64,000 nucleotides of DNA from an uncultured Selenomonadales bacterium (GCA_900314855.1 OMWZ01000013.1:20236-84235), one strand, 5' to 3'. Positions 55,424 to 63,760 are shown, counted from the first letter of the stretch. Numbers and translations are program-made. Notes: generated by a model not told the origin, from the letters alone.

Positions 55424-57055
55424 ATGACCATCGATTCTCATTCGGAAACGGAACCGCGCACGCGGAAAGAAGCAGCCCTGCGGCGCAGCCTCTACCTTTA
55501 CGTCCTGGATCATTTGAACCGGAACGGCGCCTACGACCGGACCCCGCTGCCCGACGGCAACGACGAATATCTGGCGGGCCTGCGGGAGATCCAGCTGCTG
55601 GCGGCCAGCCTGAACGCAGGGGACGTGGAACGGGTGACGGACCTCTTCCTGCTCCTCCAGCAGTGGATGGAGAAAGAGGACGAGGAGACGGAGGAGCGGC
55701 TCTACGCCCTGGTGGCTGGATCCCCTGTCATACTTTATTTCCGCCCCCTGACCACGCTGCTCCTGAAACAACAGGAAGCCCTTCCCTTTGCCCTGCTCGA
55801 GCTGGCCCGGCGGTGGCTCTACCTGGGCGCCCACCGCCAGGTCGTGAATTTCGCGTACCTGCTTTGTTCCCTCTTCGGGTTCGAACGGATCCGCGCCTCC
55901 TTTTCCCCGGACCTGTACAAGGACTTGTTCACCATGGCCCGGTGCGAAGAATTCACGCCGGCCCTGTGCCTGGCCTGCGCCGTGGCGGAAGAACGGCCCC
56001 AGCGCGAACTGTGGACCCTGGCCCGCTCCACCTGGCGGTTCGGCAATCTGCTCGTCTCAGCCCTGCTGGACTATGACACGCCGAAACAAAAAGCGTGGAT
56101 TCTGCAGCGTTCCGTCGCCGGCCGCGTCTATTGGCCCGACGTGAGCGGCTATCTGCTCGAACAGGGCGGCGTCCGGGCCCGCCTGGAAGCAGGCGGACTG
56201 TCCCGGCCGCAGTTTCTCCGCGCGGCGCGGCTCCTGGCAGCGTATACCGCGTCATACCTGCAGCCTCTGGAGGCCGCGCCCTTCCCGTTCTCGGCCGTCC
56301 TCACGCCGCCCCGGGCCCGACCGGCCCTGGGGCCTCTCGTGGACGCCCTGCTGCAGGGCGGGGAGCCCTACGCGGCAGATCCGGACTTTCTCCTGAACCT
56401 GGACATGATCCGCAACCATCTGGCCGCCCTGACGGAAGCGCCGGCATACGGGCAGCTGGATCCGAACCGGCTCCAGCTCCTGCTGGGACGCTGCGACGCC
56501 CTGCTCTGCCGGACCGACCACTTCCGGGAAGTGCGGGACGCCCTGCGGGGACCCCGTCCCATCCGTCCCGAACTCGTGTCCCTGGCCCAGGTCCTGGAAA
56601 TCGACGTGTGGCCTGATTTCTACGCCTATTACCGCCGCCAGCGCTGCCGGGCCCTCTTCGGCATCCTTGCCCCGCTCGGGGAGCTCCCCTGGTCGTTCGA
56701 CGACCCCCTTTTCCAGGCCCTCCGCGACTGCCTGGCGGACCAACCCTGCAAAGAGGCGGTCCCCTACGTGCGGGCCGCCCTGCGCAGCCAGGCCTTCCCC
56801 GTCCGCTGGACCGGCGTCATCATCCTGCTCCAGTGGCCGCCCCAGACCGTCACCCCGGCCCTGCGTCGCGCCTTGTCGGAACTCCTGCTCCTGCCGGATC
56901 CGGAAGAAATGCACGCCCGTATCCAGACTCTCCTGGACGGCGCGCAGGATCCGGAACAATGGCGCCGCCTGGCCCTCCGCGACCAACTACCCCCACCGGA
57001 ACCGGACGGGGATACCGGAACAGGCCCGACGGTTCGCCCCGTCCTGCTCCAGTAA
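55424..57055 (+). CDS. Unknown helical protein downstream of pyc
   Basis: I do not recognise this 543-residue protein. It has no signal peptide or membrane segment. It is Leu/Arg/Ala-rich and looks all-helical, with segments resembling HEAT- or TPR-like repeats (VPYVRAALRSQAFPVRWTGV, then LRRALSELLLLPDPEEM). The C-terminal tail is Pro/Gly-rich. It starts 9 bases after the pyc stop behind AAGGAACC, and the unit ends at the terminator at 57193. Co-transcription with pyc is very likely. A scaffold or regulatory role would be speculation. Confidence 0.75.
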   Translation: MTIDSHSETEPRTRKEAALRRSLYLYVLDHLNRNGAYDRTPLPDGNDEYLAGLREIQLLAASLNAGDVERVTDLFLLLQQWMEKEDEETEERLYALVAGSPVILYFRPLTTLLLKQQEALPFALLELARRWLYLGAHRQVVNFAYLLCSLFGFERIRASFSPDLYKDLFTMARCEEFTPALCLACAVAEERPQRELWTLARSTWRFGNLLVSALLDYDTPKQKAWILQRSVAGRVYWPDVSGYLLEQGGVRARLEAGGLSRPQFLRAARLLAAYTASYLQPLEAAPFPFSAVLTPPRARPALGPLVDALLQGGEPYAADPDFLLNLDMIRNHLAALTEAPAYGQLDPNRLQLLLGRCDALLCRTDHFREVRDALRGPRPIRPELVSLAQVLEIDVWPDFYAYYRRQRCRALFGILAPLGELPWSFDDPLFQALRDCLADQPCKEAVPYVRAALRSQAFPVRWTGVIILLQWPPQTVTPALRRALSELLLLPDPEEMHARIQTLLDGAQDPEQWRRLALRDQLPPPEPDGDTGTGPTVRPVLLQ

Positions 57056-57192
57056 CAGCGGCCCTGCCCGTCACGGCAGCCGTGCTCTTCCCCGAAAAGG
57101 GACGCGGCAAAAAAGGAGACGGTGACGAAATTACGAAAGGGACTGCGGCAAACCGGCCAGAGGCCTGTAAATTTTAGGGAAGAACCAATAAA

Positions 57193-57239
57193 AAAGGGGC
57201 TGTGAAAAAATGAGAAATCATTTTTTCCACAGCCCCTTT
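57193..57239. terminator. Long bidirectional terminator between the pyc unit and agcS
   Basis: AAAGGGGCTGTG pairs with CACAGCCCCTTT, and an inner AAAAAATGA pairs with TCATTTTTT around a GAAA loop, giving a stem of about 21 bp. The genes on either side converge. Confidence 0.85.
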
Positions 57240-57320
57240 CGTGTGCGGGAGTCCCCCGGCGGGCAGCAAAACAGTCCGTAACAGGACAAGCCGCCCCAGG
57301 AAGACATCCCGGCGAAAAGG

Positions 57321-58748
57321 TCAGGCTTTCTGCACCACGACCGCCTGGGAATGGCGGGCGTATTCTTCTGCTGTTTCCGGCTGCAGGCCATCCACTTCAT
57401 TCAAGTCGCCCAAGGCGGCATGCTTAAAGTAGCGCTTCGTCTCTTTGACGACAACGCCGCTCAGGGCCAGCAGGGCAATCAAGTTCGGAATGGCCATGAG
57501 GCCATTGACGATATCCGCCAGGACCCAGATGGCTTCCAGTTTCAGGAAGGCGCCACAGGCGATGAGGATGATAAAAATGACGCGGTACGGCATAATGGCC
57601 TTGACCCCGGCCAGATAGACGATGCACCGTTCTCCGTAGTAGTTCCAGCCGAGAATCGTCGTGAAGGCGAAGAGGACCAGGCCGACCATGAGGACGTAGT
57701 TGCCCACTGCGGGATACGCCTGGAGGAAGGCGGCCTGCGTCAGGGCGGCGCCGTTCAGGTCCCCCGTCCAAAGGCCGCTGACAACTAGAGTCAGGCCCGT
57801 CAGGGTGCAGATAATGATCGTATCGATAAAGGTACCGGTCATGGAAACAAGGCCCTGTTCCGCAGGCCATTTCGTCTTGGCCGCCGCCGCCACGATCGGG
57901 GCGGAGCCCAGGCCCGATTCATTGGAGAAGACGCCGCGGGCGATACCGGACCGCATCGCAACCATGACCGTCGCGCCGGCGAAGCCGCCCATGGCCGCCG
58001 TCGGCGTGAACGCGTCCTGCAGGACCAGCAGGATGGCCGCGGGAACCTTATCGGCGAAAATCAGCAGGAAGCCGACCGTGGAGAGGAAGTAGATGACCGC
58101 CATGGCGGGAACGATTTTGCTGGCCACGGCAGCGATACTCTTCAGCCCCCCCAAAGTGACCGCCGCCACGAGGACCGTCAGGATGATGGCCGTGTACAGG
58201 GGATCCAGGCCGATGGACAAGCGCGTAATGTCCACGATGGAATTGACCTGGGCAAAGGTCCCGATGCCGAAGTAGGCCACGAGGACGCCGGCGGCGGAGA
58301 AGAAGACGGCCAGGGGACGCCACTGCCTGCCCATGCCGTTTTCAATGTAGAACATAGGGCCGCCGACGACTTCGCCCTTTTCATCGTAGCTGCGGTATTT
58401 GACCGCCAGCAGGCCTTCGGCGTACTTGGTCGCCATGCCGAAGAAGGCGGCGACCCACATCCAGAACAGGGCGCCGGGGCCGCCGGCCTTGACCGCCGTG
58501 GCGACACCGACGATGTTGCCCGTACCGATAGTAGCCGCCAGGGCCGTGCACAGCGCCCGGAAAGACGACGTGTCGCCCGCGCCGTTGCTCTTGGCCTTAA
58601 AGATCAGGCCCAGCGCCAGGGGCAGGTTCCGCAGCTGCAGCACGCCCAGGCGCAGGGTCAGCCAGATGCCGGTACCGACGAGCAGGATCAGCAGGGGCGG
58701 TCCCCAGACGAAGCTGTCCACACTGTTCAATAATTCCATAAAATCCAT
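57321..58748 (-). CDS. AgcS-family sodium:alanine/glycine symporter
   Basis: This is a 475-residue transporter with about 11 membrane helices. It has the AGCS signature region ALAATIGTGNIVGVATAV and the conserved SNESGLGSAPIVAAAAKT. It imports small neutral amino acids with Na+. A tandem glycine riboswitch lies in its leader, which points to glycine as a substrate. The start is ATG 58748 behind AAGGATC; the upstream open frame is the riboswitch itself. The C-terminal tail after the last helix (about 435-475) is hydrophilic. Confidence 0.95.
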   Translation of the reverse strand: MDFMELLNSVDSFVWGPPLLILLVGTGIWLTLRLGVLQLRNLPLALGLIFKAKSNGAGDTSSFRALCTALAATIGTGNIVGVATAVKAGGPGALFWMWVAAFFGMATKYAEGLLAVKYRSYDEKGEVVGGPMFYIENGMGRQWRPLAVFFSAAGVLVAYFGIGTFAQVNSIVDITRLSIGLDPLYTAIILTVLVAAVTLGGLKSIAAVASKIVPAMAVIYFLSTVGFLLIFADKVPAAILLVLQDAFTPTAAMGGFAGATVMVAMRSGIARGVFSNESGLGSAPIVAAAAKTKWPAEQGLVSMTGTFIDTIIICTLTGLTLVVSGLWTGDLNGAALTQAAFLQAYPAVGNYVLMVGLVLFAFTTILGWNYYGERCIVYLAGVKAIMPYRVIFIILIACGAFLKLEAIWVLADIVNGLMAIPNLIALLALSGVVVKETKRYFKHAALGDLNEVDGLQPETAEEYARHSQAVVVQKA

Positions 58749-58780
58749 TTCCAGATCCTTCCTTTCCGCGTGTACGCTAT

Positions 58781-58815
58781 AAAAAAAGCTTATCCCCGAA
58801 CCTCCGGAGACAAGC
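58781..58815 (-). terminator. Expression-platform terminator of the glycine riboswitch
   Basis: In the minus reading GCTTGTCTCC pairs with GGGGATAAGC (58788-58815; two G-U pairs) and runs into seven T (58781-58787). It stands between the second aptamer and the agcS start, so ligand binding can decide termination. Confidence 0.85.
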
Positions 58816-58864
58816 CCAAGCATACACAGGGACCAGGCGGCTGTCCTGCCAACCCCAATCCTGT

Positions 58865-59037
58865 GCCAGACTCTGTCCTTTTGCCTGAGAGATAAGATGG
58901 CGTGCGGCCATCGTGCACCTTCGGCGCCCTTGCGGGACTCTCCAGAGTTGTGTCCACATATGGTTCCGCTTTCCGACGGAAAGCGCCTGAGAGTTTGACT
59001 CCTTCGGCAGATATACATCGTTCTCCCATATGGATCA
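58865..59037 (-). promoter_or_regulatory. Tandem glycine riboswitch upstream of agcS
   Basis: Two gcvT-type aptamers lie in series on the minus strand. The first (about 58948-59037) has GCCGAAGG-AGTC-AAACTCTCAGGC. The second (about 58871-58947) has CTCTGGAGAG, GCCGAAGG and TCTCAGGCAAAAGGACAGAG. These are the conserved core elements of the class. With the terminator at 58781-58815 it should set transporter expression by glycine level. Off-type control on binding is usual for transporters but is not shown by sequence. Confidence 0.95.
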
Positions 59038-59067
59038 TCCACAAATGTTCAGTTATCGAATGATTCT

Positions 59068-59095
59068 ATTATACACGGGTTGCCGGAGAATGCAA
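59068..59095 (-). promoter_or_regulatory. Promoter of the glycine riboswitch-agcS unit
   Basis: On the minus strand, TTGCAT (59090-59095) and TATAAT (59068-59073) are 16 bases apart, about 25 bases before the first aptamer. Confidence 0.7.
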
Positions 59096-59104
59096 CCCCT
59101 TCCG

Positions 59105-59133
59105 TTGAAAAAAGCCATAAAAATTGATAAAAT
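59105..59133 (+). promoter_or_regulatory. Promoter for mutY
   Basis: TTGAAA (59105-59110) and TAAAAT (59128-59133) are 17 bases apart on the plus strand, back to back with the agcS promoter. Confidence 0.7.
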
Positions 59134-59205
59134 GTAACCTGTCTTCCTGGATAATACAGGAAATCTTACCCACTGGGTGGATAGTTCAGCACAAAGGTGG
59201 TTCCC

Positions 59206-60393
59206 ATGACGAAAAAAGCTCCCTGCCATCCCTTGCCTGCGGCGGAAAACAACGTATCCCTGTCCGGCCACGCCTGGGCGCCGGTCCTGCTCGCCTGGTA
59301 CGACGCCCACCGCCGCGACCTGCCCTGGCGCACGCCGGCCCCGCGGGACCCGTACCAGGTCTGGGTGTCGGAAATCATGCTGCAGCAGACCAAAGTGGAA
59401 GCGGTACGGCCCTATTATCTCCGGTGGATGGAACGCTTTCCGGACATCGCCACCCTGGCCGGGGCGAATCCGGACGACGTCCTGCGGCACTGGCAGGGGC
59501 TGGGCTACTACTCCCGGGCCCGAAACCTGCAAACAGCGGCCCGGGACATCCTGCGCCGCTACGGCGGCATCATGCCGTCCACACGGGCGGAAATCCGCAC
59601 GCTCAAGGGCATCGGCGACTACACGGCCGGCGCCATCCTGAGCCTGGCGTTCGGCCTGCGCGAGCCGGCCATCGACGGCAACGTTCTCCGCGTCTTCGCC
59701 CGCCTTTACCTAATCGAGGAAAATATCCTGTCCACGCCGGTGCGGCGCCATGTGACGGGCCTCGTCCAAAGCCAGCTGCCGGCGGACCGTCCCGGCGACT
59801 TCAACGAAGCCCTCATGGACCTGGGGGCCACGCTTTGCGTTCCCCGCGCGCCCCGCTGCGGGGACTGCCCCCTGGCGGGCCTCTGCCTCGCCCACCGCGC
59901 CGGCAGGGAACAGAAACTGCCCCTGCGCGTCGTCCGCAAACACGTACCGGTGGAGCACGTCGCCGCATTGTGGCTGAAGGATGGGGAAGACCGCCTGCTG
60001 GTCCACCGCCGTCCCGACAGCGGCCTGCTGGCGGGCATGATGGAACTCCTGTCCTGCGGGGTCACGGAAACCGCGGACCGCGCGGCAGCACAGGCCGCAG
60101 CCGCAAGCGCGGCCGGCGCGCGACGCAAGGCCGCCTCTCTCCTGCCGTCGGCGCCCGTCGTGGAGGACAACCCCTGCGCCGCTATCCGCCACGTCTTCTC
60201 CAGCCGCGTCTGGGACATCCGGGTCTACGCCGCCCGCGTGACCGGCACGGGCCATCCGGACCGGTCCTTCCCCGAAAGCGGCGACACGTGGCGCTGGATA
60301 ACTCCCGGGGAAGCCAGGGACATCGTCTGGGCCGGGCCTTATGGCGCGCTGTATCAGAAGCTTTGCCGGAAGCAGTTTGTAAAAGGGGATTGA
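59206..60393 (+). CDS. mutY: A/G-specific adenine glycosylase
   Basis: This 395-residue enzyme removes A mispaired with 8-oxoG. It has the catalytic Glu in VSEIMLQQTKVEAV, the helix-hairpin-helix LKGIGDYTAGAI and the active-site Asp in AIDGNVLRVFARL. The 4Fe-4S cluster Cys set is CVPRAPRCGDCPLAGLC. The C-terminal NUDIX-like 8-oxoG recognition domain (about 245-390) carries an Ala-rich insertion near 288-306. AAAGGTGG sits before ATG 59206, preferred to in-frame GTG 59197. Confidence 0.95.
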   Translation: MTKKAPCHPLPAAENNVSLSGHAWAPVLLAWYDAHRRDLPWRTPAPRDPYQVWVSEIMLQQTKVEAVRPYYLRWMERFPDIATLAGANPDDVLRHWQGLGYYSRARNLQTAARDILRRYGGIMPSTRAEIRTLKGIGDYTAGAILSLAFGLREPAIDGNVLRVFARLYLIEENILSTPVRRHVTGLVQSQLPADRPGDFNEALMDLGATLCVPRAPRCGDCPLAGLCLAHRAGREQKLPLRVVRKHVPVEHVAALWLKDGEDRLLVHRRPDSGLLAGMMELLSCGVTETADRAAAQAAAASAAGARRKAASLLPSAPVVEDNPCAAIRHVFSSRVWDIRVYAARVTGTGHPDRSFPESGDTWRWITPGEARDIVWAGPYGALYQKLCRKQFVKGD

Positions 60394-60410
60394 ATTTTCA
60401 GACTTTTCTG

Positions 60411-60439
60411 TTGACATTTTCCCCTCCCTCTGCTATGGT
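60411..60439 (+). promoter_or_regulatory. Promoter for the sigma factor gene at 60566
   Basis: Consensus TTGACA (60411-60416) and TATGGT (60434-60439) are 17 bases apart. A leader of about 120 GC-rich bases follows. Confidence 0.65.
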
Positions 60440-60565
60440 GAAACAAGAACTTCACTCCGACCTGCCGGCACGCGGAACAGGCGCTGCCTGTCCTGGGGGA
60501 CGCGGGCCGGACGCGGCGCGGCCGCCGGCGGAGGGGAGACCGTTACTTTTCATAAAGGAGACTCC

Positions 60566-61183
60566 ATGGATTCAACGATTGAGGAATGGGAGGAATCGGA
60601 ACTGGAAGATTTGCTGCGGAGAGCCCGCCATGGCAGCCGGGAGGCCCTGGAGGAGCTTTTGGAACGGACCGAGGGGATTGTCCGCAACGTAGCGAAACGG
60701 GATTTGTTCTACGGAACCTGGGGGCCGGAACAAAGCTATGAAAACGCCCGCGCGGGCCTGCTCCACTTCGCCTGCCACCAGCAAGACCCCGTGGCGGCGG
60801 ACAAGTCCGGCGGGCTTGTCAAGACCTGCGTATCCCGTTATCTGCTGTCCCTGCTGCGGCAGGAAATCCGCCGGCGGGCCCGCGAACGGGCCACGGATTT
60901 CGCCGACAGGCGGGTACAGGCCTGTCTGGAAAGCAGGGACGACTGCCGCGGCGAAAGCCCCGAGACGGCCTGCCTGCGGAAAGAGACGCACCGCCTGATC
61001 TGCCGCCAGGTGGCCCAACTGGGCGAGCGGGAACGGCAGGTGATCCAGCTGCATTATTACGACGACCTGTCGTTCAAAGAAATCGCCGCCCGGCTCGGCT
61101 GTCACATCAATACCGTTTATAAAGAGCACCGCGCGGCGCTGCGCAAACTGAAACACGCGCTGGCTCCCCTGCGGGACGCCTGA
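60566..61183 (+). CDS. Sigma-70 family sigma factor (ECF-like)
   Basis: This is a 205-residue protein. Its N-terminal part is helical and has a weak region 2 (about 15-110, ARHGSREALEELLERTEGIV). Region 4 is clear (about 145-200), with LGERERQVIQLHYYDDLSFK and IAARLGCHINTVYKEHRAAL. The domain order is that of ECF factors, but the long middle (LLHFACHQQDPVAADKSGGL) is atypical and may be an insertion. No anti-sigma gene is adjacent. AAAGGAG precedes ATG 60566, and a terminator follows at 61225, so it is a single-gene unit. Confidence 0.8.
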   Translation: MDSTIEEWEESELEDLLRRARHGSREALEELLERTEGIVRNVAKRDLFYGTWGPEQSYENARAGLLHFACHQQDPVAADKSGGLVKTCVSRYLLSLLRQEIRRRARERATDFADRRVQACLESRDDCRGESPETACLRKETHRLICRQVAQLGERERQVIQLHYYDDLSFKEIAARLGCHINTVYKEHRAALRKLKHALAPLRDA

Positions 61184-61224
61184 CGCGGCCCCGACGGGGC
61201 GGCGGGACCGGCACATCCGGAACC

Positions 61225-61247
61225 TTCCCCCGCCGGGGGCTTTTTTT
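61225..61247 (+). terminator. Terminator after the sigma factor gene
   Basis: CCCCC (61227-61231) pairs with GGGGG (61235-61239) around GCC, followed by C and seven T (61241-61247), 42 bases after the stop codon. Confidence 0.75.
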
Positions 61248-61347
61248 ATCCTGCTGAAAAATGTATCATATATTGCATTTTCTTCCCCTCTTTCGCGGCG
61301 CGCCCCCGCGAGATTCCCCTAATTTCATAGTAAATTTATATGTTTTA

Positions 61348-61376
61348 TTGATTTTCCGCTTTACCTGTGGTACGAT
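61348..61376 (+). promoter_or_regulatory. Candidate promoter for the symporter gene
   Basis: TTGATT (61348-61353) and TACGAT (61371-61376) are 17 bases apart, with a leader of about 85 bases to the ATG at 61467. Confidence 0.5.
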
Positions 61377-61466
61377 ACGAATAACACACACGGGAAATAT
61401 TTACCATCAATCACGTCAGGCCGCGATTTCCGTGGGTTTGGAACGGTCTGGAGAGAGGGAAGGATT

Positions 61467-62706
61467 ATGTCTACGGAAAAACAGAATGTCAACGCAACGG
61501 CGCAGGAAGTCCTGCGTCAAAACAACCCCCTCCGCCAGGGGCGTCAATTCGTTTTGTGGATTGTCGCCCTGGTGCTGGGTGGCATCTTGGGTTGGATGAA
61601 TATCCCCACCCTGAACGCTTTATTCAATTTCATCGCCAGCGTCTTTACGCGGCTCTTCCAGTTTGTGGCCGTACCGACCATCGCCCTGGCCGTCATGACG
61701 ACCCTCTCCGCCCTGGGGGCGAAAAAGGAGACGCGGCAGATTTTCGGCCATGCCCTGGTCTACACCCTGCTGACCACCATCAGCGCCGCCGTCGTCGGCC
61801 TGGCCCTGTTCCTGTGGATCGCGCCGGGCAACCTGCCGGCCGATGTCATCGGCGCCGGCGCCGCCAAGGTCCCGCAGAACCTGGTCCAGCACACGAGTTA
61901 TTACGACCATTTCCTGACGGTAATCCCGAATAACGTCTTGCAGCCTTTCCTGTCGGGCAACGTCCTGTCCATCCTGTTCATTGCCGCTGCCGTCGGCCTG
62001 GCCCTGGCCTTTATGCCGAAAACGGAAAACCGCGATACCCTGCTGAAAGGTATCCTGGGCGCGCAGGAAGTCCTCTTCACCCTGATTCATCGTCGGCGCC
62101 CTGGGCAAATACACGGCCGTCGTCATTGGCGGGAACCTGATCCAGTTCTTCCTCGTGCTGCCGCTCTTCCTCGCGGCCCGCGGCCTGAATCCCGTCAAGG
62201 TCTTCCGCCGCATGAGCCCGGCCCTGGCGGTGGCCCTCTTCACCAAGTCCTCGGCGGCCACCCTGCCCGTCACCATCGCGTCGGCGGAACAGAACATGCG
62301 CATCAATCCGGCCATTTCCCGCTTCCTGCTGCCAATCTGCTGCACCATCAACATGAACGGCTGCGCCGCCTTCATCCTCGTCACGAGCCTCTTCGTCATG
62401 CAGAACGCCGGCATGGAACTGACCTTGGGCGGCATGATCGCCTGGCTTTTCGTCGCCGTCCTGTCGGCCATCGGGAATGCCGGCGTCCCCATGGGCTGCT
62501 ATTTCCTGACTCTGTCCCTTATGAGCGGCATCGGCGCCCCCATCGGCCTTATGGGCATCATCCTGCCGATCTATACCATTATCGATATGATTGAAACGGC
62601 AGAAAATGTCTGGTCCGATTCCTGCGTGGCCAGCATGACCCAGCACGACCTGCGCCGCGAGATTCCCCCCACGCCAGAGGACGAAGAAGTCCCGGCCGTG
62701 CTCTGA
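61467..62706 (+). pseudogene. Dicarboxylate/amino acid:cation (SstT-like) symporter, broken by an internal deletion and frameshift
   Basis: The gene starts normally at ATG 61467 behind GAGAGGGAAGG. In frame it encodes about 206 residues of a DAACS/SDF symporter, up to GAQEVLFTLI at about 62087. The family sequence resumes in another frame from about 62086 (FIVGALGKYTAVVIGGN). It then continues through TKSSAATLPVTIASAEQNM, CCTINMNGCAAFILVTSL and the end at 62706. Compared with E. coli SstT, about 25-40 residues around membrane helix 5 are missing between the parts. The original frame runs out of frame to 62594. A natural pseudogene or an assembly error fits; a working protein does not. Confidence 0.85.
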
Positions 62707-62876
62707 CTTGCCGGGCGTCGGAACCCCTTCCGGGAAACCGGACAAAACCATATCGAAAAACAACAGCGCGGCTGTCCCGCCGGATGGAGAACGATCCGGC
62801 AGGCGGCCGCGTCTTCGTTTGCCCCGCCGTGGCGGCAGCCCTGTCCGGCAGCGAAAAAATGGCAGCGTGCGATATA

Positions 62877-62905
62877 TTGCATTTAAAGATATGTAATAAT
62901 ATGAT
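62877..62905 (+). promoter_or_regulatory. Promoter for the ESPR gene
   Basis: TTGCAT (62877-62882) and TATGAT (62900-62905) are 17 bases apart, in a locally AT-rich stretch, with about 123 bases of leader. Confidence 0.6.
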
Positions 62906-62935
62906 AAGGCTGCTCGTAAGGTCCCGGAAAAATTT

Positions 62936-62968
62936 CCCGCTTTACCTGTCTGGTATCGCGGGTTTTTT
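62936..62968 (+). terminator. Terminator-like hairpin in the leader of the ESPR gene
   Basis: CCCGC (62936-62940) pairs with GCGGG (62958-62962), with an inner ACC/GGT pair, followed by six T (62963-62968). It lies downstream of the promoter and upstream of the coding sequence, the layout of an attenuator. Confidence 0.6.
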
Positions 62969-63034
62969 GTATTGCCGCAGCCTGCCGGGAGGGGAAACCG
63001 GCGAGCCGCAAACAATGGGGAGGGAAATGGGAAG

Positions 63035-63232
63035 ATGAACAAAATCTACAAAGTCATCTGGAATGAAGTCCGTCACTGCTTCGTATGCGTTTCGGAACTG
63101 GCCAAAAGCCACCACAAGCCGAAGAGCCGGAAAGCCCTGGCGCATGATAAGGACGGCAAGCCCACGATCGAGCGCGTGCGCGTGAACAAGGACTATCCGG
63201 AACACCGGAACGTAATTGCCAAAAAATCATAA
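63035..63232 (+). CDS. Orphan ESPR (autotransporter extended signal peptide) protein
   Basis: This is a 65-residue protein. The first about 30 residues, MNKIYKVIWNEVRHCFVCVS plus ELAKSHHK, match the ESPR motif found at the N-terminus of large type V secreted adhesins. There, a hydrophobic signal core and passenger normally follow. Here the remaining 35 residues are charged (HDKDGKPTIERVRVNKDYPE) and the frame ends in TAA, followed by terminators. It is either the stump of a lost autotransporter or a small stand-alone ESPR protein. GGGGAGGG and GGAAG precede the ATG. Confidence 0.72.
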   Translation: MNKIYKVIWNEVRHCFVCVSELAKSHHKPKSRKALAHDKDGKPTIERVRVNKDYPEHRNVIAKKS

Positions 63233-63268
63233 AAAAAGTCCGGCCCGTGCCCATCGGTACGAGCCGGA
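63231..63268 (-). terminator. Terminator for gtrA (minus strand)
   Basis: TCCGGC-C-CGT (63239-63248) pairs with ACG-A-GCCGGA (63259-63268). In the minus reading it exits into seven T (63231-63237). Confidence 0.75.
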
Positions 63269-63276
63269 TTTCCGGG

Positions 63277-63327
63277 AAGGACGACGAGCCTCCGGCACCT
63301 GCCGGAGCGCCCGCCGTCCTTTTTCTT
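63277..63327 (+). terminator. Terminator for the ESPR gene (plus strand)
   Basis: An outer AAGGACG/CGTCCTT and an inner CTCCGGCA/TGCCGGAG form a long hairpin followed by TTTTTCTTT. It is paired with the opposite-strand terminator just upstream. Confidence 0.75.
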
Positions 63328-63361
63328 TGTCGATTCCGCCCTTTGCGGGACGAGACGCGCC

Positions 63362-63751
63362 CTACATCTTTCCCGTCACGGCTTTGCGCTTCAAGACGTA
63401 GTTCCACACCATGACGACGGCCGACGTAATGACTTTGGCAACCATGTAGTACAGGCCGGCCTTGTCCACGAGGAGCCACATGCAGGCCTGGTTGATGACG
63501 AGGCCGGCGACGCTGGACCCGAGAAAGAGGAAGCGCTGCGAAAAGTCCTGTTTCCCGGCGCCTCGGAAGACGACGGCGACGCACAACCAGTAGTTGACCA
63601 ACAGGGATACGACGAAGGCGGCCGCCGCCGACCACAGGTAGTGCAGGCCCGCATACTCCGTCAGGGCGTAGAGCAGGCCGTATTCGAGGAGGAAACAGCC
63701 TCCGCCGACGAGGACGAAGCGGAAAATTTCCCAAAAACGAAAGCTGGTCAT
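63362..63751 (-). CDS. GtrA-like membrane protein
   Basis: This 129-residue protein has four membrane helices of the GtrA/DPMS family (FRFVLVGGGCFLLEYGLLYA, ending VMVWNYVLKRKAV). Such proteins are thought to flip polyprenyl-linked sugars used to decorate surface polysaccharides or teichoic acids. GAGGAGG precedes ATG 63751. It lies 9 bases after the sugar transferase stop, so the two are one unit. Confidence 0.88.
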   Translation of the reverse strand: MTSFRFWEIFRFVLVGGGCFLLEYGLLYALTEYAGLHYLWSAAAAFVVSLLVNYWLCVAVVFRGAGKQDFSQRFLFLGSSVAGLVINQACMWLLVDKAGLYYMVAKVITSAVVMVWNYVLKRKAVTGKM

Positions 63752-63760
63752 ACATCCTCC

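Larger units (their letters stand above)
62707..63034 (+). other. 328-base gap: leader region of the ESPR gene
   Basis: No gene is seen here. The first 160 bases hold only GC-rich inverted repeats (for example GCCGGAT/ATCCGGC near 62790) without a T run, so the symporter remnant lacks a clear terminator. The second half has a promoter (62877-62905) and an intrinsic terminator-like hairpin (62936-62968) before the ESPR gene. Confidence 0.6.

Noticed and set aside
52760..55834. A 1024-codon open frame on the minus strand opposite pyc
   Set aside because: It is an antisense shadow of the pyruvate carboxylase gene, with no homology and no ribosome binding site.
57321..59042. Apparent 573-residue AgcS with a long N-terminal extension
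   Set aside because: The extension is the glycine riboswitch and its terminator read as protein. The symporter starts at 58748.
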